A stretch of DNA of 64,000 bases from Aureimonas sp. SA4125 (GTDB taxonomy: Bacteria > Pseudomonadota > Alphaproteobacteria > Rhizobiales > Rhizobiaceae), in assembly GCF_019973775.1 (NCBI RefSeq), contig NZ_AP025032.1:3472001-3536000 (forward strand), written 5' to 3'. Both the position numbers and the translations under genes were made by a program. The notes under the pieces were generated by a model. It searched no databases. It saw only the letters and a list, made by a program, of their open reading frames with translations, and was not told the DNA's origin. Below, piece after piece: positions 57,569 through 64,000 of the stretch (the stretch's first letter is position 1; each line of letters starts with the position of its first letter).

Positions 57569-59035
57569 ATGACCCTGTTCGAGCGCATTCGTCCAGGAGC
57601 CGGGACCCGAAAGGCGCTGGCGCGTCTCGCCCCGCCGCCGCTTCCAGGCTGGGCGCGGCGGTTGCACCCCGCGACCCTGCCAAAGCTCGACATCTGGCGT
57701 GGTCCGCTGCGGCATGTGCCGCGCTGGGTTTCCCGGCACATGCCGAAGGGGCTCTACCCCCGCTCGCTGATCATCATCATCGCCCCGATGGTGCTCCTGC
57801 AGTCGGTCGTCGCCTTCGTCTTCATGGAGCGTCACTGGCAGACGGTGACGCAGCGGCTGTCGACCGCCGTCGTGCGGGACATCGCCGGCATCATCGACGT
57901 CATCGAGAGCTATCCGCAGGACCCGGACTTTGCCACCGTGACCCGGATGGCGCGCGAAAAACTCGACCTCAACATCGCCGTCCTGCCACCCGAGCCGCTG
58001 CCTGCTCCCGCACCGAAGCCCTTCTTCAACATCCTCGACGGGATCCTCAGCGACGAGATCACCGAGCAGATCAACCGCCCGTTCTGGATCGACACGGTCG
58101 GCAATTCGCGGCTCGTCGAAATCCGCATCCAGCTCGATCAGCATCTGTTGCGCGTCTTCGCCCGGCGGAGTTCGGCCTATGCCTCCAACACCCACATCTT
58201 CCTCCTGTGGATGGTGGGCACGTCGCTGGTGCTGCTGCTCATCGCCATCCTCTTCCTGCGCAACCAGATCCGCCCGATCCAGGCGCTGGCGGAGGCGGCC
58301 GACGGCTTTGGCCGGGGCCAGCCGATGCCGCAGGATTTTCGCCCGCGCGGCGCCTCCGAAGTGCGCCGCGCCTCGCTCGCCTTCGTCCAGATGCGCGACC
58401 GCATCGAAAGGCAGATCGAGCAGCGCACGCAGATGCTGAACGGCGTCAGCCACGACCTCCGGACCATCCTCACGCGCTTCCGGCTGCAACTCGCCCTCCT
58501 CGGCGAGGGCGAGGATCAGGACGAGCTGAACTCGGACGTCGACGAGATGCAGCGCATGCTGGAGGGCTATCTCGCCTTCGCCAAGGGCGAACAGGGCGAG
58601 GATGTCGCCGAACTCGATCTCGAACCCGTCTTCGCCAAATTCGCTAACGAGGCCCGGCTGAAGGGCAAGAAGATCGAGGCCGAGGTGATCGGCGATCCGC
58701 GCATCCTGGTGCGACCGGATTCCTTCACGAGACTGATCACCAATCTCGTTTCAAACGCACTGCGCCATGCCAGCCGCGTGCGCATCGTCGGCCGGCACGA
58801 GGGGCGCTGGCTGACGGTGACGGTGGAGGACGACGGGCCGGGCATCCCCGCCGACCAACGCGAAGAGGTGTTCAAGCCCTTCGTGCGCCTCGACACCGCC
58901 CGCAACATCGACGCCGGCGGCACCGGCCTCGGCCTCGCCATCGCCCGCGACATCGCCCGCAGCCACGGCGGCGACATTCTGCTCACCGACAGCAAGCTTG
59001 GCGGCCTGAGGGCGATGATCCGGATCCCGGCGTAG
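57569..59035 (+). CDS. membrane sensor histidine kinase, partner of the OmpR-type regulator
   Basis: 488 residues. Two membrane helices (LIIIIAPMVLLQSVVAFVFM and THIFLLWMVGTSLVLLLIAI) flank a periplasmic sensor of about 130 residues, then HAMP, a dimerisation domain with NGVSHDLRTILTRFRLQL, and an HATPase (LVSNALRHA, DDGPGIPADQ, GGTGLGLAIARDIA). The residue after HDLRT is Ile rather than the usual Pro of EnvZ-type kinases. It should autophosphorylate on the His and control PetR; the signal is unknown. Confidence 0.93.
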   Translation: MTLFERIRPGAGTRKALARLAPPPLPGWARRLHPATLPKLDIWRGPLRHVPRWVSRHMPKGLYPRSLIIIIAPMVLLQSVVAFVFMERHWQTVTQRLSTAVVRDIAGIIDVIESYPQDPDFATVTRMAREKLDLNIAVLPPEPLPAPAPKPFFNILDGILSDEITEQINRPFWIDTVGNSRLVEIRIQLDQHLLRVFARRSSAYASNTHIFLLWMVGTSLVLLLIAILFLRNQIRPIQALAEAADGFGRGQPMPQDFRPRGASEVRRASLAFVQMRDRIERQIEQRTQMLNGVSHDLRTILTRFRLQLALLGEGEDQDELNSDVDEMQRMLEGYLAFAKGEQGEDVAELDLEPVFAKFANEARLKGKKIEAEVIGDPRILVRPDSFTRLITNLVSNALRHASRVRIVGRHEGRWLTVTVEDDGPGIPADQREEVFKPFVRLDTARNIDAGGTGLGLAIARDIARSHGGDILLTDSKLGGLRAMIRIPA

Positions 59036-59051
59036 ACCTCAGGGACAACAA

Positions 59052-59552
59052 TTATTCAGTTTTTGTCGGGTCAACGACGAGCACTGGAACACATTTATTG
59101 CCAGACGCAAGATCATTTATATAGTCCAAAACACCATTTTGCATATTCTCCTTGTACTCCCATCCTACCGGGGCGTATCCGCCACGAAATATCTCCAAGG
59201 CGGGAATATTGAAATTCAACTTGATAGAGATTTGAAATAGTAAATCTGCCAAGAGCCTTTCTTTGGTGTCAACCCATGACAATCCATCGTCCGAGGAGGT
59301 ATTTAAATGTTTTTTGTAAGCTCGCCATGCCTCCTCGACGGACTTCATTCCAAAAAAATCCACCTCAACAAGATTTAACGCCCTAACATGCTCAGGCGAT
59401 ATTCCGGTACGCCGTGTGGACATGAGTGTTCGAAAGACGTCAAGGCGACGTGCGTACTTTTCCCTTCGCTCCTCCCGCCAGACTGTGATTGCAACAGCGG
59501 CGATGGGTCCGAGCGCAGTCGCTAATACAACTGCCCAAGTGTCAATATTCAT
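59052..59552 (-). CDS. DUF6680-like protein in low-GC DNA
   Basis: 166 residues. One N-terminal membrane helix (WAVVLATALGPIAAVAITVW), then a cytoplasmic helical part (VFRTLMSTRRTGISPEHVRA, LNLVEVDFFGMKSVEEAW). It matches the DUF6680 pattern; function unknown. Its base composition is clearly AT-richer than every neighbour, codon use is different (many AAT, ATA, TTT), and the flanking bases to 59730 are AT-rich too. This points to recent horizontal acquisition as a single-gene insert between two convergent genes. Confidence 0.7.
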   Translation of the reverse strand: MNIDTWAVVLATALGPIAAVAITVWREERREKYARRLDVFRTLMSTRRTGISPEHVRALNLVEVDFFGMKSVEEAWRAYKKHLNTSSDDGLSWVDTKERLLADLLFQISIKLNFNIPALEIFRGGYAPVGWEYKENMQNGVLDYINDLASGNKCVPVLVVDPTKTE

Positions 59553-59730
59553 GCATCCACGCCCCAGAGATTTAGTCTCTATATGATGTCATGCTATCGG
59601 ACATCCGTATAGTTGCCCCCGGACAAACCGATTGATTCCAGATGCTAAACGGCGACATCTGGCCTGGATTGATGATAGATCTTCGTAAACACCGCACAAC
59701 AATTACAGAATCAAATTCTGACAGTACCGA

Positions 59731-60087
59731 TCAGAACAGCCGCCCGCCGTTCGGTACGCTCCGGCTCGGCGCCAGCAGCACCACTTCGCCCACCTCGTCC
59801 GGCACGCCCAGCGTCAGGACTTCCGACCGCATCGGGCCGATCTGGCGCGGCGGGAAGTTGACGACGGCGACGACCTGCCGGCCGACCAGCGTCTCCGGCG
59901 TGTAGTGCACGGTGATCTGCGCCGAGGATTTTTTCACCCCGATCTCCGGCCCGAAATCGATCTTCAGGCGGAAGGCGGGCTTGCGCGCCTCGGGAAAGGG
60001 CTCGGCCTCGATGATCGTGCCGACACGGATATCGACCTTCAGGAAATCGCCGAAGGCGATCTCAGCGCTGGGCGCAGCGTCGGCCAT
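59731..60087 (-). CDS. csaA: tRNA-binding domain protein CsaA
   Basis: 118 residues, one OB-fold tRNA-binding domain. [40 protein letters not shown] and [10 protein letters not shown] are family hallmarks. CsaA acts as a chaperone-like or tRNA-binding protein. It is 3 bp downstream of proC in the same direction, so cotranscribed. Confidence 0.93.
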   Translation of the reverse strand: MADAAPSAEIAFGDFLKVDIRVGTIIEAEPFPEARKPAFRLKIDFGPEIGVKKSSAQITVHYTPETLVGRQVVAVVNFPPRQIGPMRSEVLTLGVPDEVGEVVLLAPSRSVPNGGRLF

Positions 60088-60090
60088 CGC

Positions 60091-60918
60091 TCAGTCCTTC
60101 GAGAGGGCGCGCGCACGATCGCGCGCCGCGGTGACGGCGCGCAGCATCAGCGCCCCGAGCCCATCGTCCCCGGCCATCAGGACGTCGAGGGCCGCCTGGG
60201 TGGTGCCGTTCGGCGAGGTGACGTTGCGGCGCAGCTGCGCTGGAGCGTCGTCGGACTGGATCATCAGTTCACCCGCGCCGGCCACGGTGTGGCGCGCGAG
60301 TTTCATCGCCAGATCCGGCGCCAGCCCGAGCGCCTCCCCGGCCGCGGCCAGCGCTTCGGTGAGATGGAAGACATAGGCCGGACCGCTGCCGGAGACCGCC
60401 GTCACCGCATCGATGTCGTCCTCGGCGTCGACCCAGACGACCGGCCCGCTCGCCGACAGAAGCGCATCCGCCTTTTCGCGCAGCTCGGACGTCACGAGCG
60501 TATTGGCAAAGCAGCCGGTGATGCCGCGACCGATGAGAGCGGGCGTGTTGGGCATGGCCCGCACGATCGGCCGCTCGCCGAGCGCCGCAGCGATGAAGGC
60601 GACCGTCTTGCCGGCGGCGACCGAGATCACCAGCGTCTTCGGCGAAAGCGCCGGCGCCAGTGTCGGCAGCACGACCCCCATCACCTGCGGCTTGACCGCG
60701 AGCACGACGACGTCGAAGGGCGATGTCGGCACATCGGACGAATGACGCAGCCGCCCGTCCGCGACGAGGGCGCGCAGCGCCTCGCCTGGCTGCGGATCGA
60801 CGACATGGAGATCGTCGGCGGGCAGGCCGAAATCCACCCAGCCGCGCAGCATCGCGCCGCCCATGTTGCCGCCACCGACCAGCAACAGCCGGCCCGGGCC
60901 CGCGTCGAGGGCGCTCAC
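60091..60918 (-). CDS. proC: pyrroline-5-carboxylate reductase
   Basis: 275 residues from GTG 60918, which overlaps the YbjN stop as GTGA. NADP-binding LLVGGGNMGGAMLRGWVD, VVLAVKPQVMGVV, PNTPALIGRGITG and the signature AVSGSGPAYVFHLTEALA, with LMIQSDDAPAQLRRNVTSPN at the end. Catalyses the last step of proline synthesis. csaA follows after 3 bp. Confidence 0.96.
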   Translation of the reverse strand: MSALDAGPGRLLLVGGGNMGGAMLRGWVDFGLPADDLHVVDPQPGEALRALVADGRLRHSSDVPTSPFDVVVLAVKPQVMGVVLPTLAPALSPKTLVISVAAGKTVAFIAAALGERPIVRAMPNTPALIGRGITGCFANTLVTSELREKADALLSASGPVVWVDAEDDIDAVTAVSGSGPAYVFHLTEALAAAGEALGLAPDLAMKLARHTVAGAGELMIQSDDAPAQLRRNVTSPNGTTQAALDVLMAGDDGLGALMLRAVTAARDRARALSKD

Positions 60919-61415
60919 GCGCTGCCTGCCGTCTCGAACAGGCTGCAGGCGAGCGCGTCGTCGGCGTCCTTTGAGGCCCAGACGACGAACTGGAAGGCCT
61001 GATAGAAACGCTCGCAGTTCTCCAGCGCGCAGGTCAGCAACCGCTCGGCCTGCTGGCTCGTCGGATCGGCACCGCCCGACAGGAGCAGCGCGTGCCGGAA
61101 CATCACCGCGCCCTCTGCCGACCAGAGATCGAAATGACCGACGAGAAGCTGCGGGTTGATCTTGGCCAGAAGCCTCAGCACCTCGACCTCGCGATGTGCG
61201 GGAACCTTCATGTCGAAGGCGCATCCCAGATGCAGCGCCTCGTTGTCCGGCATCCAGGAGAAGGAAACGGCGTACTCGGTCCAGACGCCCGCGACCGACA
61301 TGGCGATTTCGTCTTCGCAGGGACGCTCGAACGACCAGTCGCGGCTCGCCGCGACCAGCTCGATCACGTCGACCGGATTGAACTGGCGCTCCAGTTCCAC
61401 TTCGCCGAAAGTCAT
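60915..61415 (-). CDS. YbjN domain protein
   Basis: 166 residues from ATG 61415, with GGGGTGG upstream; a longer frame to 61445 or further lacks a ribosome binding site. DVIELVAASRDWSFERPCED, EIAMSVAGVWTEYAVSFSWM and SGGADPTSQQAERLLTCALE are hallmarks of the alphaproteobacterial YbjN group, which folds like type III secretion chaperones. Function unclear; conserved immediately before proC. Confidence 0.9.
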   Translation of the reverse strand: MTFGEVELERQFNPVDVIELVAASRDWSFERPCEDEIAMSVAGVWTEYAVSFSWMPDNEALHLGCAFDMKVPAHREVEVLRLLAKINPQLLVGHFDLWSAEGAVMFRHALLLSGGADPTSQQAERLLTCALENCERFYQAFQFVVWASKDADDALACSLFETAGSA

Positions 61416-61707
61416 TTCCACCCCAAATCCCTCGCAACCTGCCATCAGGCGCCGTCCGGCCGCATCCGGTGCGCCGCAAAGGCCCCCGAGGGCCTCTGCC
61501 AGGTGCTGTTTTCGCAACGAATCACCCTTATGAATCAGTGTATAGAGCGCGATTCACGGGCTTAAGGGGGTAGAGGAAATATTAACCAATTTGAGCGAGG
61601 CGGCGCCCATAGAAGAGCTGCCCGCCAGACTTAAGCGACTCTCGCAAATGAGCTTTCGAGTCCGGATCAAATAGGGGAAAAGCTGTTGACGAGCTGTGGA
61701 TAAACCC

Positions 61708-61983
61708 TCAGCGATCGCCAGCGACGGGTGCGATGGGCATTCTCGCTTCGAGATCGGCGATGCGTTTCTTCAACGCCTCGTTCTCGAGCCGCGCCTTGGC
61801 GGCCATGTCGCGCACCGCTTCGAACTCTTCGCGCTGAACGAGGTCCATGCCGTTGATCAGGCGCTCGCCCTGTGTCCGGAACGCGGTCTCCACTTCCCGG
61901 CGAACGCCCTGCGCCGCGCCGGCAGCGTCCGTCATCATCCGGGCGAATTCGTCCAGCATGCGGTTGGGGGCACGATTGGTCAT
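61708..61983 (-). CDS. ubiK: UbiK family accessory factor (BMFP domain)
   Basis: 91 residues, helical. RMLDEFARMMTDAAGAAQGV, the coiled-coil VQREEFEAVRDMAAKARLEN and EALKKRIADLEARM match UbiK/BMFP proteins, which assist the ubiquinone-synthesis complex and bind membranes. Divergent from lgt. The gap to the YbjN gene (61416-61707) is AT-rich around 61560-61690. Confidence 0.85.
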   Translation of the reverse strand: MTNRAPNRMLDEFARMMTDAAGAAQGVRREVETAFRTQGERLINGMDLVQREEFEAVRDMAAKARLENEALKKRIADLEARMPIAPVAGDR

Positions 61984-62158
61984 GGAAGCATCTCCAGCAG
62001 GTGATATGTCACTCCGGAACTAGGGAGCCGGACCCGGCTTGGCAATCCCGGCCCGCACCGCACCGCTCGGACAGGCCGATCGCCGGCTTGACCCATTCCA
62101 CCGCCGCGACCAAGGTCGCCCGGCACAAAGCCCGACGCAACGGAGCCGTTCCCTTCCG

Positions 62159-63043
62159 ATGATGACCCTGTCCACGCTCGGCGTGCTGACCTTTCCCAAT
62201 ATCGATCCCGTGTTCTTCGAGGTCGGGCCGGTTGCGCTGCGCTGGTACGGTCTCGCCTATGTCGCCGGCATATTGTGTGGCTGGCTCTACGGCCGCGCGC
62301 TCGTCTCCAACGCCAAGCTATGGCCGAACGGCGTCTCGCCGATCACGGTCCTGCAGATCGACGACTTCATCCTGTGGATCACCGCGGGCATCATCCTCGG
62401 CGGCCGGATCGGCTCCATCCTGTTCTACGATTTTCACCGCTACAGCGTGGATCCCTTCGCGATGCTGCGGATCTGGGAAGGCGGCATGTCCTTCCATGGC
62501 GGCCTCATCGGCGTCGTGATCGCGACAGCGATCTTCACCCGGCGCCAGAAGATCCCGCTGTGGAGCCTGATCGACGTCGTCGCCGCGTCGGTTCCCTTCG
62601 GCCTCCTGTTCGGCCGGATCGCCAACTTCATCAATTCCGAGCTCTGGGGGGCGCCGACGACCGTCCCCTGGGCCTTCGTCTTTCCCAATGGCGGGCCTGA
62701 GCCGCGCCATCCGAGCCAGCTCTACGAGGGCCTGCTCGAAGGCGTCGTCCTCTGGTGCGTCCTGCGCCTCCTGACGCACCACTTCAAGATGTTCAAGCGC
62801 CCGCGCTTCGTCGGCGGCGTCTTCATCGGCGGCTATGGCCTCGCCCGCATCTTTGTCGAGTTCTTTCGCGTCCCCGACGTCCAGATCGGCTATCTCTACG
62901 GCGGCTGGCTGACGATGGGCATGGTGCTCTCGCTCCCGATGCTGCTCGTCTCGCTCTGGGCGATGCTGTCGGCAAAGCCGACCGTCTATGCCCCGCGCAT
63001 CGAGCCCGAAGCCGCAGCATCCGGCAGCATCGCCAAGCGGTGA
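62159..63043 (+). CDS. lgt: prolipoprotein diacylglyceryl transferase
   Basis: 294 residues, seven membrane helices. GGMSFHGGLIGVVIATAIF has the essential His and HGG core; NFINSELWGAPT and RHPSQLYEGLLEG are family motifs, and FRVPDVQIGYLYGGWLTMGM closes the active site. It transfers diacylglycerol to the lipobox Cys of prolipoproteins in the inner membrane. ATG 62159 with two adjacent ATGs. Stop overlaps the next gene as GTGA. Confidence 0.97.
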   Translation: MMTLSTLGVLTFPNIDPVFFEVGPVALRWYGLAYVAGILCGWLYGRALVSNAKLWPNGVSPITVLQIDDFILWITAGIILGGRIGSILFYDFHRYSVDPFAMLRIWEGGMSFHGGLIGVVIATAIFTRRQKIPLWSLIDVVAASVPFGLLFGRIANFINSELWGAPTTVPWAFVFPNGGPEPRHPSQLYEGLLEGVVLWCVLRLLTHHFKMFKRPRFVGGVFIGGYGLARIFVEFFRVPDVQIGYLYGGWLTMGMVLSLPMLLVSLWAMLSAKPTVYAPRIEPEAAASGSIAKR

Positions 63044-64000
63044 CCAAGACAGCCCTTCCCGTCGCCGGCAATCCGCTGCACCGACTGATCGCCGAGGTGA
63101 TCGACCGCGACGGTCCGATCAGCATCGAGCGTTACTGGGACCTCGCGCTGTTTCATCCCGATCACGGCTATTACACCAGCCGCGATCCCTTCGGCGCACG
63201 CGGTGACTTCATCACGGCACCCGAGATCAGCCAGATGTTCGGCGAACTCGTCGCCGCCTGGCTGGTCGCCGCCTGGCGCGCGCAGGGCGCCCCCGCGCCG
63301 TTCGTGCTGGCGGAGATCGGCCCGGGCCGTGGCACGCTCATGGCCGACATCATCAGGACGGCGAAGCGCCTCGACCGCTCCTTCCTTGCCGCGGCACGGG
63401 TGACGCTGGTCGAGACCAGCGAACGACTCGCCCGGATCCAGGCCGAACGGCTGGCGCCCTTCGACCTGCCGATCCGCCACCGCAGGCGCCTCGCCGACAT
63501 CGAGCCCGGCCCGCTCTTTCTCGTCGCCAACGAACTCTTCGACGCCCTTGCCATCCGCCAGTACGTCTTCGCCCCGGACGGTTGGCGAGAAAAGCGGGTG
63601 GGCAAGACGCCGGACGGCCGGCTTGCTTTCGGAACCATGCCCGTGCCGCAGGGCGCCCTCGGGATGACCGACGGACTGCCACCGCCGCAATCGGGCGACA
63701 TCATCGAACTCTCCCCGCAGCGCACCGCCCTCGCCGCCGCCCTCGGCCAGCGTCTTGCCGCCTCCGGCGGCCTGGCACTTCTCTTCGACTACGGTCATGC
63801 CCGCAGCGCTTACGGCGACACGCTGCAGGCGCTGCGGGCGCATGGCTTCGTCGATCCGCTGGCCGATCCCGGCACTGCGGACATCACCAGCCATGTCGAT
63901 TTTGCTGCTCTCGGCCGCGAATTCGGACGCTCCGGGCTCGCCGTGTCACCGCTCATGGACCAGGGAGAATTCCTGCTGCGCCTCGGCCTTGCCGAGCGCG
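63040..64000 (+). CDS. SAM-dependent methyltransferase, MidA/NDUFAF7 family (cut by window edge)
   Basis: At least 320 residues from GTG 63040, which overlaps the lgt stop. LHRLIAEVIDRDGPISIERY and HPDHGYYTSRDPFGARGDF are the family N-terminal motifs; LAEIGPGRGTLMADI is the SAM-binding loop and VANELFDALAIRQYVF the following motif. MidA/NDUFAF7 proteins methylate an Arg in a complex I subunit (mitochondrial precedent). It is coupled to lgt, the normal order in Hyphomicrobiales. The C-terminus lies beyond the window. Confidence 0.92.
   Translation, partial: MTKTALPVAGNPLHRLIAEVIDRDGPISIERYWDLALFHPDHGYYTSRDPFGARGDFITAPEISQMFGELVAAWLVAAWRAQGAPAPFVLAEIGPGRGTLMADIIRTAKRLDRSFLAAARVTLVETSERLARIQAERLAPFDLPIRHRRRLADIEPGPLFLVANELFDALAIRQYVFAPDGWREKRVGKTPDGRLAFGTMPVPQGALGMTDGLPPPQSGDIIELSPQRTALAAALGQRLAASGGLALLFDYGHARSAYGDTLQALRAHGFVDPLADPGTADITSHVDFAALGREFGRSGLAVSPLMDQGEFLLRLGLAER

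Overview
The window is GC-rich DNA from an alphaproteobacterium, most likely Hyphomicrobiales (Rhizobiales). The evidence is its gene neighbourhoods and family content: greA next to an LpsB/LpcC-type mannosyltransferase, trxB followed by an LsrB/VtlR-type LysR regulator, dnaG-rpoD, split carA and carB, an ilvE / MarR-regulator-kinase block, BA14K-like and extensin-like secreted proteins, a rhizobial extragenic palindrome, EcfG-type stress promoters and a probable cuckoo/alpha-r14 small RNA. I cannot fix the genus from sequence alone. No prophage, insertion sequence, integrase or CRISPR array was seen.

Region 1 (1-13.1 kb) is a dense accessory catabolic locus that ends beside a tRNA gene. Leftward genes give a polyamine-type ABC importer (SBP, ATPase, two permeases), a racemase-like protein and an amidase, then an NMT1/SsuA-type importer (SBP, permease, ATPase), a nitrilase-family amidohydrolase and the start of a metal-dependent amidohydrolase. 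Rightward, from a divergent promoter, come a GntR/FadR-type regulator, a DUF3830 protein, a PuuE-type polysaccharide deacetylase/allantoinase-like enzyme and a second racemase-like protein. Together they look like import and stepwise hydrolysis of an amide-, ureide- or cyclic-imide-type nitrogen compound. The substrate is unknown. Both racemase-like proteins lack the two catalytic cysteines of the family.

Region 2 (13.1-35.1 kb) is mostly housekeeping: CAT-anticodon tRNA, a SIMPL-domain protein, a GGDEF-EAL protein, rpoD, dnaG, a ParDE toxin-antitoxin pair with a palindromic operator, LrgAB, YqeY, carA, a small HTH gene, carB, greA, lpsB, a family-25 glycosyltransferase, trxB and lsrB.

Region 3 (35.1-46.2 kb) holds a DUF3597 gene behind a consensus EcfG promoter, a small RNA with CCTCCTCCC in a hairpin loop, aspartate aminotransferase, a DUF1499 protein, an EamA transporter, an acyl-CoA thioesterase, a divergent class A beta-lactamase/ampR pair with a palindromic putative operator, an extensin-like protein, a minisatellite, a DUF1097 membrane protein and a GcvA-like LysR.

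Region 4 (46.3-64 kb) holds a long uvrB, several small secreted proteins, two cold-shock genes followed by short tandem repeats, a pyroglutamyl-peptidase-like protein, a BA14K-like protein, an MBL hydrolase plus ilvE, a MarR / OmpR regulator / histidine kinase operon, a low-GC DUF6680 gene that looks foreign, csaA-proC-ybjN, ubiK, lgt and the start of a MidA-type methyltransferase.
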